From the NCBI RefSeq assembly GCF_004795105.1, contig NZ_SSBL01000020.1, positions 79,942 to 143,941 on the forward strand: DNA of 64,000 bases, given 5' to 3'. This document shows, in pieces, positions 26,361 to 35,132 of the stretch; position 1 is the stretch's first letter, and each line of letters begins with the position of its first letter. Position numbers and translations under genes: made by a program. The DNA comes from Streptomyces sp. A0642. Its GTDB lineage: Bacteria; Actinomycetota; Actinomycetes; Streptomycetales; Streptomycetaceae. The notes below the pieces were generated by a model that was given only the letters and a program-made list of their open reading frames with translations, was not told the origin of the DNA and ran no database searches.

Positions 26361-26378
26361 CGGGCAATTGTGCCGGTC

Positions 26379-27758
26379 CTACTCCTTGGGGTTGTCCCCC
26401 GAGGTCCCGGAGGCTTCCGAGGGGGTCTCGGGCGCGGCCTTCGCGACCGGCTCGGCGACTTCCTCGACCGTGTCCGCCTCCGCGACCGGCTCGGCGGCCG
26501 TTTCCGCCTCCGCGACCGGCTCGGGGGCCTCCTCGGCGACCGGCTCCGGGGCCGGTCCGGCGACCGCGACCGCCTCCACGTCCGGCTCGACGGCCTCCGC
26601 GACCGTGACCGGCGCGGCCTTCGCCACCAGTTCGACCGCCTCCCGGGCCCCGGCCAGCACCTGCTCCCCCGGCACCTGGTCCGGAGCGTTCTCCGGGTGG
26701 TGGCAGGCGACCTGGTGGCCGGTCTTCAGCGCGATGAGCGGCGGCTCCTGCGTCTTGCAGACCTCCGTCGCCTTCCAGCACCGGGTGTGGAAGCGGCAGC
26801 CGCTGGGCGGCGAGATCGGCGAGGGCACGTCGCCCTTGAGCAGGATGCGCTCGCTCTTCGCCCCGCGCCGCCGCGGGTCCGGCACCGGCACCGCGGACAT
26901 CAGGGCCTTGGTGTACGGGTGCATGGGCGCCGAGTACAGCGACTTGCGGTCGGCCAGCTCGACGATCTTGCCCAGGTACATCACCGCGATGCGGTCCGAG
27001 ACGTGCCGGATGACCGAGAGGTCGTGCGCGATGATCACGTACGTGAGCCCGAGCTCGTCCTGGAGGTCGTCCAGCAGGTTGACCACCTGGGCCTGGATCG
27101 ACACGTCCAGCGCCGAGACCGGTTCGTCGGCGACGACGAGCTTCGGGCGCAGGGCCAGCGCGCGGGCGATGCCGATGCGCTGGCGCTGACCGCCGGAGAA
27201 CTCGTGCGGGTAGCGGTTGTAGTGCTCGGGGCTGAGCCCGACCAGCGACAGCAGCTCCTGGACGTGGTTCTTGAGACCGCCCTCGGGCTCGACGCCCTGG
27301 AGCTTGAACGGCGCGCTGACGATCGTGCCGATCGTGTGCCGCGGGTTCAGCGAGGAGTACGGGTCCTGGAAGATCATCTGGACGTCGCGGCGCATCGGCC
27401 GCAGCTTGCCCATGGACAGGTGCGTGATGTCCCGGCCCTCGAACTCGACCTTCCCGCCCGTCGGTTCGATCAGCCGGGTGATGAGCCGGCCCATCGTCGA
27501 CTTGCCGCAGCCGGACTCGCCGACGACGCCCAGGGTCTCCCCCGGGTACACCTCGAAGTCGATGCCGTCGACCGCCTTGACCGCGGCGGTCTGCCGTCCC
27601 AGCAGCCCCTTGCGGATCGGGAAGTGCTTGACCAGGCCCTCGACCTTGAGCAGCGGCTCGCGTGAAGAGGTCGCCTGTTCCGGGATCTTCACGTCCTTCT
27701 CCAGCACCGGGGGATCCTTCTTCTCGCTCACGTCGCTCACCTCACTCGCCTCGCTCAC
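26379..27758 (-). CDS. Oligopeptide ABC transporter ATP-binding protein (DppF/OppF type) with acidic repeat tail
   Basis: A 459-residue ATPase. Walker A is GESGCGKS, the ABC signature FSGGQRQRIGIA, and Walker B LVVADEPVSALD; the oligopeptide-specific C-terminal region has the cysteine cluster CRFHTRCWKATEVC and ends its normal part at ACHHPENAP. About 100 extra residues follow, rich in Ala, Glu and Val, with four EPVA(E/K)(E/A) repeats. Usual length is 320-350. The start is GTG 27758, overlapping the preceding gene's TGA (GTGA), so translation is coupled. It works with the DppD-type ATPase below the two permeases. Confidence 0.95.
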   Translation of the reverse strand: MSEASEVSDVSEKKDPPVLEKDVKIPEQATSSREPLLKVEGLVKHFPIRKGLLGRQTAAVKAVDGIDFEVYPGETLGVVGESGCGKSTMGRLITRLIEPTGGKVEFEGRDITHLSMGKLRPMRRDVQMIFQDPYSSLNPRHTIGTIVSAPFKLQGVEPEGGLKNHVQELLSLVGLSPEHYNRYPHEFSGGQRQRIGIARALALRPKLVVADEPVSALDVSIQAQVVNLLDDLQDELGLTYVIIAHDLSVIRHVSDRIAVMYLGKIVELADRKSLYSAPMHPYTKALMSAVPVPDPRRRGAKSERILLKGDVPSPISPPSGCRFHTRCWKATEVCKTQEPPLIALKTGHQVACHHPENAPDQVPGEQVLAGAREAVELVAKAAPVTVAEAVEPDVEAVAVAGPAPEPVAEEAPEPVAEAETAAEPVAEADTVEEVAEPVAKAAPETPSEASGTSGDNPKE

Positions 27759-28837
27759 AGCTTCGGCGCAATCTCTTCGGTCCAGATCCTGGTCCGCTCC
27801 TCCGGTGCCATGTGGCAGGCGGAGAAGTGGCCGTCGCCGACCAGTTCCAGTTCGGGACGCGTCGTGCGGGTGACGTTGTCCTTGGGAATGTCCGCGTACG
27901 GGCAGCGCGGGTTGAAGGCGCAGCCGCTCGGGACGTTGATCAGCGACGGCGGCTGGCCCTTGACGGGGATCAGCCGCTCGGTCTGCTCGCGGTCGATGCG
28001 CGGCATCGAGGTGAGCAGGCCCCAGGTGTACGGGTGCTGGGCCTCGTAGAAGACCTTCTCCGCCGGGCCGCGCTCGATGCACCGGCCGCCGTACATCACC
28101 AGGAGCTCGTCGGCCATCTCGGCGACGACCCCCAGGTCGTGGGTGATCATGATGACGGCGGAGCCGAACTCCTTCTGCAGGTCCCGGATCAGGTCCAGGA
28201 TCTGCGCCTGGACGGTGACGTCCAGGGCGGTGGTCGGCTCGTCGGCGATGAGCAGTTCCGGGTTGTTGACCAGGGCCATGGCGATCATGGCGCGCTGGCG
28301 CATACCGCCGGAGAACTCGTGCGGGTGGGAGTCGACCCGCTTGTGCGGCTCGGGGATGCCGACACGGTCGAGCATCTCGATGGCACGGGTGCGGGCGATC
28401 TTCTTGCTGACCTTGTTGTGGACGCGGTACGCCTCCACGATCTGCGCGCCGACCGAGAAGTACGGGTGCATCGCGGAGAGCGGGTCCTGGAAGATCATCG
28501 CCATCTTGCGGCCGCGCAGCTCGCGCACCCGGGCGTCGGACGCGCCGAGCAGCTCCTCGCCGTCCAGCCAGACCTCGCCGGATATCCGGGCGTTGGGGGC
28601 GGTGCGGTGCAGACCGAGCACGCCGAGCGAGGTGACGGACTTGCCGGAGCCGGACTCGCCCACGATGCCGAGGGTCTGTCCGGGCTTCACGTCGAAGCTG
28701 ACGCCGTCGACCGACTTGACCAGGCCGTCATCGGTCTGGAAGTGGATGCGCAGATCCCGTACGGAGAGGAAGGCCTCGTCGGAACGCGGGCCGGCCACCG
28801 GCTCGCCCGGCGCCTCGGTCTTGGAAACCTCAGTCAC
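27755..28837 (-). CDS. Oligopeptide ABC transporter ATP-binding protein (DppD/OppD type)
   Basis: A 360-residue ATPase that pairs with the DppF-type subunit. Walker A is GESGSGKS, the signature FSGGMRQRAMIA, and Walker B LLIADEPTTALD; the C-terminal region has the cysteine-rich oligopeptide motif CAFNPRCPYA with a final SACHMAPEE. The start is GTG 28837, where GTGA overlaps the stop of the upstream permease gene. A second GTGA overlap joins it to the DppF gene. The chain of overlaps shows the three genes are translated together. Confidence 0.96.
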   Translation of the reverse strand: MTEVSKTEAPGEPVAGPRSDEAFLSVRDLRIHFQTDDGLVKSVDGVSFDVKPGQTLGIVGESGSGKSVTSLGVLGLHRTAPNARISGEVWLDGEELLGASDARVRELRGRKMAMIFQDPLSAMHPYFSVGAQIVEAYRVHNKVSKKIARTRAIEMLDRVGIPEPHKRVDSHPHEFSGGMRQRAMIAMALVNNPELLIADEPTTALDVTVQAQILDLIRDLQKEFGSAVIMITHDLGVVAEMADELLVMYGGRCIERGPAEKVFYEAQHPYTWGLLTSMPRIDREQTERLIPVKGQPPSLINVPSGCAFNPRCPYADIPKDNVTRTTRPELELVGDGHFSACHMAPEERTRIWTEEIAPKL

Positions 28838-29844
28838 GAGAGCCTCACCCTGGGGTCGATGGCGGCGTACACCAGATCCACCAGCAGATTGCATACGACG
28901 ATGAAGAAGGCGGCGACGAGCGTCACGCCCATGACGATCGGAAGGTCGTTCTCCTGCACGCTCTTGATGGCGTACTGGCCGAGCCCGGGGAAGGAGAACA
29001 CGGTCTCGGTGATGACGGCGCCTCCGACCAGCAGGCCGAAGTCCATGCCGAAGATGGTCACGATCGGGGTGAGCGCGGCCCGCAGACCGTGCTTGCCGAT
29101 GACGCGGCTCTCCTTGAGGCCCTTGGCGCGGGCCGTACGGATGTAGTCCTCGCCCATCGTCTCCAGCATCCCGGCCCTGGTGATGCGGGCGTAGAGCGCG
29201 GAGTAGAGGAAGGCCAGGGAACACCACGGGATGAGCATGTTCCACGCCCACTCCAGCGGATCCTCCGTGAAGGGGACGTAGGTGATGGCTTCCCAGATGG
29301 GCCACTGCACGGTCAGCACGCCCAGGGCGAGCATGCCGGTGAAGAAGATCGGCAGGGAGACGCCGGCGAGCGCGACACCCATGAAGAAGCGGTCGAGGAT
29401 CGAGCCCCGCTTCAGCGCGGAGACGACACCGATGGCCACACCGCTGATGAGCCAGATCACCGCGGCGCCGATGGCGAGCGAGAACGTGACCGGAATGCGC
29501 GCGGTCAGCTCGGGCCACACCTCGATGTGACGCTTGAAGGAGTATCCGAAGCACGGCACACCGCAGTGCGTGGCCTCCGGGCCGAACTGGAAGTCGGCGC
29601 CGACGAACAGCTGCTTGAGGAAGTGCCAGTACTGGATGTAGAGCGGCTGGTCGAGGCCGAGGTTCTGCTTGACCGCGAGGATGGACTGGGGATTGGCGTC
29701 CTTGCCCACGTACTGGGCCGCCAGTTGGTCCATCGTCTGCCCGGCCAGGCGGGGGACGAGGAAGAAGATCGCGAAGGTGACTGCGCTGACGATCAACAGC
29801 AGCAGTACCGCGCCGAAGACGCGTCGGATGATGTACGCAGCCAC
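28834..29844 (-). CDS. Oligopeptide ABC transporter permease (DppB/OppB type)
   Basis: A 336-residue inner-membrane permease. It starts AAYIIRRVFGAVLLLLIVSAVTF, the usual first helix, and has a long periplasmic loop with a disulfide-possible THCGVPCFGYS. Five further helices follow. The EAA-type loop contacting the ATPases reads YIRTARAKGLKESRVIGKHGLRAALTP. Start GTG 29844. It lies 146 bases downstream of the binding-protein gene, with a strong stem-loop in the gap that may reduce its expression relative to the binding protein. Confidence 0.96.
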   Translation of the reverse strand: MAAYIIRRVFGAVLLLLIVSAVTFAIFFLVPRLAGQTMDQLAAQYVGKDANPQSILAVKQNLGLDQPLYIQYWHFLKQLFVGADFQFGPEATHCGVPCFGYSFKRHIEVWPELTARIPVTFSLAIGAAVIWLISGVAIGVVSALKRGSILDRFFMGVALAGVSLPIFFTGMLALGVLTVQWPIWEAITYVPFTEDPLEWAWNMLIPWCSLAFLYSALYARITRAGMLETMGEDYIRTARAKGLKESRVIGKHGLRAALTPIVTIFGMDFGLLVGGAVITETVFSFPGLGQYAIKSVQENDLPIVMGVTLVAAFFIVVCNLLVDLVYAAIDPRVRLS

Positions 29845-29944
29845 AGCTATCCGGCGCCGGTATCAGCCCGCCGGGGGTTACCCATGCGTGCGGACACCGT
29901 GCCTTCACCTGCCTTTCGGGACAATTCTGAGGGAGTCCGGTGGC

Positions 29945-29978
29945 CGCTCCCCGGGCCGCGTGTGCGGCCCGGGGAGCG
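29945..29978 (-). terminator. Intra-operon stem-loop after the binding-protein gene
   Basis: A perfect 15-base-pair stem (29945-29959 with 29964-29978) has a GTGT loop, starting 12 bases after the binding-protein stop codon. Since the downstream permease gene is in the same operon, it is better read as an mRNA-stabilising or partial termination element. Confidence 0.7.
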
Positions 29979-29990
29979 GGGCCGTTCCTA

Positions 29991-31754
29991 CTACTTGGCG
30001 GAACCCATCAGCACGTAGTCGTACATGCCGAGGTAGGCCTGGGTGACCGTGACGTTCGTCGCGGACTCCGGGCGGAGCAGCAGGTTCTTGCGGTAGATCA
30101 GCGGCACCGCGGTGGCGCCTTCGGCGACCGCCTTGTCGATGTCGCCCCAGGCCTTGGCGCGGGCGGCGTCATCGGTGGTGGCGATGCCGTCGTTGAGCAT
30201 CTTGTTGATCTTCGGGTCGTTCAGTTCCTGGACGTTGTTGCCACCGGACGGCTTGATGGCCGAGCCGTTGATGATCTGGTCCAGGAAGCCGAAGCCGGTC
30301 GGCCAGTCGGCGCCCCAGGCGCTCATGATCATGCCGAGCTTGTTGGCGTGCACGTAGCTCGGGTTGCCCGCGAAGTTCTGGAAGTACTTGCCCGCCGGGA
30401 AGGTCTTGATCTCGGCGGTGACGCCGATCTTCTTCAGCGAGGCCTGCACCGCGGTGACCATGGCCATCTCGGCGGGGCGGTCGGAACGGGCCGAGATCTT
30501 GGTGGCGAAGCCGTTCGGCTTGCCACACTGCTTCAGCTCGTCCTTGGCCTTCGCCTCGTCGCCCTTGTGGCCGGCGGACTCGTACAGGTCGAACTTCGCG
30601 TAACCGTTGACCGTCGGGGGCAGCAGCGTCGTGGCGACGTCACCCTTCGGGTCGCCACCCTGCGCGGCCTGGATCGACGCCTTGTCGATGCCCCACTGCA
30701 CGGCCTTGCGGCAGTGGATGTTGTCGAACGGCGCGACGTTGACGTTCAGACCGATGTACGAGGTGGCGCCCGCGTACGAGTTGTCGGTCTGCTTCTTCAG
30801 GTCGGCCTTGGTGAGGACCTTCGGCTGGGTCGCCGGGGCGACACCGGTGCCGGCGCCGTCAACGGTGATGTTGTCGGAGAGCAGGTTGTTGTCGACCGTC
30901 TCCTGCTTCACCTTGAAGCGGATCGTCACCTTGTCCGGCAGGGCCGGGCGCAGCGTGTCCGTCTTGGCGTCCCAGTTCGAGTTGCGCACGAGGGTCGCGC
31001 CGCGGCCCTCGTCGTAGGACTCGAACTTGTACGGGCCCGAGGACACGATCTTCTTGACGTAGTCGGCGCCCTTGTCCTTCGCGGCCGGCACGGGGGCCGT
31101 CTGCGAGAAGGTCGCCAGGTAGTCGAAGTCCGCGAAGGCGTCCTTCAGCTTGAAGATGATCGTGGAGTCGTCCGGCGTCTCGATGGAGGCGATGCCGGCC
31201 GGGTTCTTGTCCTTGTACGGACCCTTGTACTTGTCGCCGCCGATGAGGTGGGCCTTGAAGTACGTCGGGCCGTTGGACAGGGCCTCCGGCGCGAAGTTGG
31301 AGCGCTCGACGGCGTACTTGACGTCCTTCGAGGTGATCGGGGTCCCGTCCTCGTACTTGAGACCCTTCTTCAGCGTGTAGGTCCAGGTCTTCGCGTCCGG
31401 GCTCGCCTTGCCGAGGCTCTCGGCGAGGTCCGGGACGACCTCGAGGCCCTCCTTGCCGGCAGCCGGCTTGAAGGACGTCAGCGTCCGGCCGTACAGGCGG
31501 GAGAAGTTCTGCACCCAGCCGTAGTACGTGTTGCCGGGGTCGAGGGAGTCGGGCTCGTCCGACATCTCGAGCTTGAGGGTCCCGCCCTTCTTGTCCGACT
31601 TGTTGACGATGGACGTCAGCGCCGCGTCGGTCGCGCCCTTGCCGCCCTTGCCGCCCTTGGCGGCACCGTCGTCGTCCCCGCCGCCGCACGCGGAAGCTCC
31701 GAGCATCAGGACCACAGCTGTGGCGACCACCGCTGTCGTTTTTCTGGTCTTCAC
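29991..31754 (-). CDS. Peptide ABC transporter substrate-binding lipoprotein (SBP_bac_5)
   Basis: A 587-residue lipoprotein that captures peptides outside the membrane. The N-terminus has a basic start, a hydrophobic core (TAVVATAVVLMLGASAC) and a lipobox LGAS-C followed by GGGDDDG. The family 5 signature lies in WTYTLKKGLKYEDGTPITSKDVKYA. C-terminal LRPESATNVTVTQAYLGMYDY is also typical. Start GTG 31754. It is placed between the two permease genes, an uncommon order for peptide transporters. Substrates may include oligopeptides, as for the BldK-type systems of Streptomyces, but specificity cannot be read from sequence. Confidence 0.95.
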   Translation of the reverse strand: MKTRKTTAVVATAVVLMLGASACGGGDDDGAAKGGKGGKGATDAALTSIVNKSDKKGGTLKLEMSDEPDSLDPGNTYYGWVQNFSRLYGRTLTSFKPAAGKEGLEVVPDLAESLGKASPDAKTWTYTLKKGLKYEDGTPITSKDVKYAVERSNFAPEALSNGPTYFKAHLIGGDKYKGPYKDKNPAGIASIETPDDSTIIFKLKDAFADFDYLATFSQTAPVPAAKDKGADYVKKIVSSGPYKFESYDEGRGATLVRNSNWDAKTDTLRPALPDKVTIRFKVKQETVDNNLLSDNITVDGAGTGVAPATQPKVLTKADLKKQTDNSYAGATSYIGLNVNVAPFDNIHCRKAVQWGIDKASIQAAQGGDPKGDVATTLLPPTVNGYAKFDLYESAGHKGDEAKAKDELKQCGKPNGFATKISARSDRPAEMAMVTAVQASLKKIGVTAEIKTFPAGKYFQNFAGNPSYVHANKLGMIMSAWGADWPTGFGFLDQIINGSAIKPSGGNNVQELNDPKINKMLNDGIATTDDAARAKAWGDIDKAVAEGATAVPLIYRKNLLLRPESATNVTVTQAYLGMYDYVLMGSAK

Positions 31755-31823
31755 GTGAGGAAATCCCCCTCATTCGATGGTTGCCGTGGCTTGTCGCACC
31801 ACGTTGTGACGATCACCCGGGCA

Positions 31824-32822
31824 CTACTTACTACGAGGATCGAGGGCATCACGCAGCCCGTCTCCCAGCAGGTTGAACGCCAGGACCGTGACGAAGATGG
31901 CCACGCCCGGCACGATCATGTACATCGGGTCGTTCTCGTAGAAGTCGATCGCGTTGGTGAGCATCCCGCCCCAGGAGGACTGCGGCGGCGCGATACCGAC
32001 ACCCAGGTAGCTGAGCCCCGCCTCGAAGAGGATGTTCGAGGGGATGAGCAGCGTGGAGTAGACCAGGATCGGCGCCACCAGGTTCGGCAGCAGCTCCCGG
32101 AAGAGAATGAAGGGCCCGCGTGCGCCCAACGACCGTGCGGCTTCGACGAATTCGCGATTGCGCAGGCTCATGGTCTGGGCCCGGACGATACGGCCCATGT
32201 ACGGCCAGCTGAAGAAGCCGATCACGAAGATCAGTACGGCGATCCGCAGCGGCAGTCCCTCCAGGCCGAACGCGCCGTCCTGCAGCGCCGCCGAGATGGA
32301 GATCGCGAAGAGCAGCAGCGGGAACGCCAGGAAGGTGTCCATCATGCGGCTGATGAGGGTGTCCACCCAGCCGCCGTAGAAGCCCGACACCACGCCGAAG
32401 AAGACGCCGATCACCACGGAGAGCAGGGTGGCTCCGACCGCGACGACCAGGGACACCCAGGAACCCTCGATGATCCGGGTCATGATGTCGCGGCCGTACT
32501 GGGGCTCGACGCCGAAGGGGTGGCTCCAGCTGATGCCGCCCCAGTCGCCCTTGGGGGCCAGCAGCGCGGGATCGATGAGGTCCTGGTGGAACTCGTTGGG
32601 GTCCAGTCCGAAGACGGCCTGGATCGGCTTGGAGAGCACGGCGAGCAGGATCAGCAGGATGACAACGATGCCGCCCGCCACCGCCACCTTGTCGCGCTTG
32701 AAGCGCGTCCAGGCGATCTGTCCGAGCGAACGGCCTTCGATCTGGCTCTGTTTGACTCCCGTGAGTACTGCCTCCGGCTGCGCCTCGGCAGCCGAACCGG
32801 TGGTCTCGATCGGTGCGGTCAC
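31824..32822 (-). CDS. Oligopeptide ABC transporter permease (DppC/OppC type)
   Basis: A 332-residue permease. It has a 40-residue cytoplasmic N-terminus, the first helix VAVAGGIVVILLILLAVLS, the motif HPFGVEPQYGRDIMTRI typical of OppC proteins, and an ATPase-contact loop REFVEAARSLGARGPFILFRELLPN. The C-terminus ends GDGLRDALDPRSK, as usual. Start GTG 32822. It is the first gene of the transporter operon and precedes the binding protein by 69 bases. The upstream 419 bases carry the likely operon promoter. Confidence 0.96.
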   Translation of the reverse strand: MTAPIETTGSAAEAQPEAVLTGVKQSQIEGRSLGQIAWTRFKRDKVAVAGGIVVILLILLAVLSKPIQAVFGLDPNEFHQDLIDPALLAPKGDWGGISWSHPFGVEPQYGRDIMTRIIEGSWVSLVVAVGATLLSVVIGVFFGVVSGFYGGWVDTLISRMMDTFLAFPLLLFAISISAALQDGAFGLEGLPLRIAVLIFVIGFFSWPYMGRIVRAQTMSLRNREFVEAARSLGARGPFILFRELLPNLVAPILVYSTLLIPSNILFEAGLSYLGVGIAPPQSSWGGMLTNAIDFYENDPMYMIVPGVAIFVTVLAFNLLGDGLRDALDPRSK

Positions 32823-33241
32823 AGTGCCTCTGACCCCTCCCGCCGGCGGTGGCCGGCCCCTACTCGCCGCGGTAACGGCCTGGCGCGTGTCAGCCGGGAT
32901 GCTTGATCCGGCTGATGTGTTCGGTGCGATGGATACGTCGGTGAAATGACCGCCGGTGCAACCTCGTACAAAGGGCGGACGATCCCCACTAGCCGGGAGT
33001 CTTCAATGCGATCGCGATCACCCGCCAGACCTGACGGGGAATGTTTGCTCAACCGTGATGCGGTCAGTGAGCTTCCGTTATCCGGACAGCTTGATCGAGT
33101 GAGCGGACTACTCGGCCGCTAATCCACCAGAACGGACATGCCGCCCAACGAGCGCTATTGGGTGGCGATTTGGGTGAGCGCGGCGGACGTCTTGTCCGTC
33201 CGGGAGTCGTTTGTCCGTTCGCCGGACGGGCGCGGGCGGGC
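32823..33241. promoter_or_regulatory. Promoter region of the peptide transporter operon
   Basis: About 419 bases with lower GC than the genes and no plausible coding frame. An inverted repeat TCAGCCGG / CCGGCTGA (32890-32897 and 32908-32915) lies 68 bases upstream of the permease start and could be an operator or leader hairpin. Near 33196-33229, CCGTCCGG and CCGGACGG can pair as a terminator for the SseB-like gene ending at 33242. No clear -10/-35 was identified. Confidence 0.5.
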
Positions 33242-34087
33242 CTAGTAGGCGCGCGGGGCGGGACCGGGCGGCTGCGGGTAGCCGTAACCGGGAGCGACGA
33301 CGGCGCCACCGCCGGCCGGGGCGTGCGGCTCGCGGTCGTAGAACGGCCGGGAGTTGGCGCGCAGCCACATCGCGACCGGGTCGTACTCGTCGGACATCGC
33401 GACCGTGGAGACCGGGAGGCCCTCCGGGACGGCGCCGATGGACTGCTGCATCATCGCCCGCACGGCGTCGACGGACGGCCCGCTCGTGTCGTACAGATCG
33501 AGGCCGATGGCGAGGTAGGGGACGCCGAGCGCGGGCTGCACCCAGGCGCGGCGCAGCGAGCGGATCGCGGGGGTGCGGTGGGCGTTCTGCGTGAGCTGGG
33601 CGTAGAACTGCGGGATCTCGACGGCGGGGGCGCTGATCCGCAGCGGGCCCGCCGGCATCCTGTCCAGACCGGTGGCGATCCGGCGCAGGTCCAGCCACGG
33701 GATGCCCACGCCCCCGCCCTGGGCGTGCGGGTTCAGCCAGATGCCCCAGCGGTCGGGGAACAGGGCGCGGGCGATGTCGCGGCCGCTCACGAGCTCGTGG
33801 TCCCGGTTCCAGCCGCTGGCGGAGAGCTCCTGGGCCGAGGTGACACAGGGGGCGTAGCCGAGGCCGTCGACCTCCATGTTGCCGTACTGGGCGTCGGGTG
33901 AGCCGGCCCGGCCGTGCCAGAGGAGCATCCAGACCCGGTCGGCCGCCAGCGCCTGGAGGAGCGCCTCGTACGCGTCGTAGCGCCCGGGCGTCACCTGGCG
34001 CAGCATGTGCTCGACCTTTCCCCGGGCACTCGGCTCCGCTCGAGCAGCGGAGACCCCATCGGCCGCCCCCATGCCTGACGCACTCAC
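33242..34087 (-). CDS. SseB-family protein (enhanced serine sensitivity), copy 1
   Basis: A 281-residue protein with an N-terminal SseB domain (VEHMLRQVTPGRYDAYEALLQALAADRVWMLLWHG) and a C-terminal SseB_C region (VPYLAIGLDLYD to MWLRANSRPFYDREP). The tail is Pro/Gly/Tyr-rich (GYGYPQPPGP). E. coli SseB is linked to serine sensitivity by overexpression; its biochemistry is not known. GTG 34087 is taken as start; ATG 34072 is close. It lies beside a second SseB-like gene and near the glycine/serine genes, which supports a link to serine metabolism, though this is inference. Confidence 0.85.
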   Translation of the reverse strand: MSASGMGAADGVSAARAEPSARGKVEHMLRQVTPGRYDAYEALLQALAADRVWMLLWHGRAGSPDAQYGNMEVDGLGYAPCVTSAQELSASGWNRDHELVSGRDIARALFPDRWGIWLNPHAQGGGVGIPWLDLRRIATGLDRMPAGPLRISAPAVEIPQFYAQLTQNAHRTPAIRSLRRAWVQPALGVPYLAIGLDLYDTSGPSVDAVRAMMQQSIGAVPEGLPVSTVAMSDEYDPVAMWLRANSRPFYDREPHAPAGGGAVVAPGYGYPQPPGPAPRAY

Positions 34088-34258
34088 CCTGGGTCCCGCC
34101 CCTCTTCGATCCAACGTGTCGGCCTGCCGCTCCCGGGGCTCTCGGGGACGGCGCGGTGCCGAGCACCCGCCATCAAACCAGCTTATGCGGCGGCCCTGAC
34201 ACCGACTTGACTCCACGGGCCCGGGCCGTCGTCCCGGGCCGCGGTTCCTGCCGTGCCG

Positions 34259-35029
34259 CTACTCGGCGGGGCGCTGATAGAACGGCCGCACCCGGGCCCG
34301 CATCCAGTCGGCGACCGGGTCCTGGGCGACGTCGAGCAGCACCAGGTTGACCGGCCACGGCACCTCGACGCGCCCCAGCGCCCGCCCCAGGGCGTCCATG
34401 GGGGCGTTGCGCCCGGCTCCGTCCCAGGTGGAGAACTCGATGCCGACGAAGAGGACGGGGTCGCCGCCCTCGATGCTGGCCAGGGCGCGCCGGGCACTGA
34501 GGACGACGCCGCTCTCCTCGAACTCGCCGGCCGCCGCGGAGAGGAAGTCGACGGGGTCCTCCTGCCAGTCCGGCTCGTACAGCCGGACCCGGCCGCCGCT
34601 GGCCGGTCCGTCCAGCACGGTGCGGCCGGCCCGGCAGAGCTCGGCGACGGCGGGCGGGGGAAGGGGCACGCCGACCGCGCCGCCCGGGTTCACCGCGATC
34701 CCGAGCTGCGGCGGCAGCCCGCGCGCGAACTCGCGCGCGGGCGCCACGGTGAACGACATATGGGCGCCGACGCAGGTGAGGAACTGCTGCTCGGAGCTGA
34801 ACACGGGGACGTAGGGCGCGCCCTCGACGTCCAGCGTCGGCAGGTCCAGGTCGGTGGCGTCCGGGGAGCCGCCGTTGGGCAGCGGCACCCAGAGGTGGCT
34901 GCGGCCGAGCACCTCCACCAGGCGGCCGCCCGCCTCGGGGCTGCCGAGCGAGGCGCTCAGCACTTCTTCGAGCTCGTTGGCCGGCCATCCGCCCTGCGGA
35001 TGGGTCCGGGCCGGTGCCGGAATGTCCAC
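34259..35029 (-). CDS. SseB-family protein, copy 2
   Basis: A 256-residue paralogue of the preceding SseB-like protein. It shares the two-domain layout and the same C-terminal motif (DWMRARVRPFYQRPAE here, WLRANSRPFYDREP in copy 1). The middle part carries VYVPVFSSEQQFLTCVG-like SseB strands. The start is GTG 35029 with a strong AGGGAGA upstream. The order on the minus strand is P-loop protein, this gene, then copy 1, with gaps of 103 and 171 bases, so the three may form one unit. Confidence 0.88.
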   Translation of the reverse strand: MDIPAPARTHPQGGWPANELEEVLSASLGSPEAGGRLVEVLGRSHLWVPLPNGGSPDATDLDLPTLDVEGAPYVPVFSSEQQFLTCVGAHMSFTVAPAREFARGLPPQLGIAVNPGGAVGVPLPPPAVAELCRAGRTVLDGPASGGRVRLYEPDWQEDPVDFLSAAAGEFEESGVVLSARRALASIEGGDPVLFVGIEFSTWDGAGRNAPMDALGRALGRVEVPWPVNLVLLDVAQDPVADWMRARVRPFYQRPAE

Positions 35030-35132
35030 TGTCTCCCTCTCTCACCCCATGTCGTGCAGCAAGAGGTTAACGCCGCGCCCGCGCAGGCCCGCCGCCCGCA
35101 CACCCGCTGTCCAGCCATCGGACGGCTCTCTT

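Noticed and set aside
25755..27665. Plus-strand frame spanning the TRIC and ATPase genes
   Set aside because: It runs across two well-supported genes on the other strand and has only low-complexity sequence.
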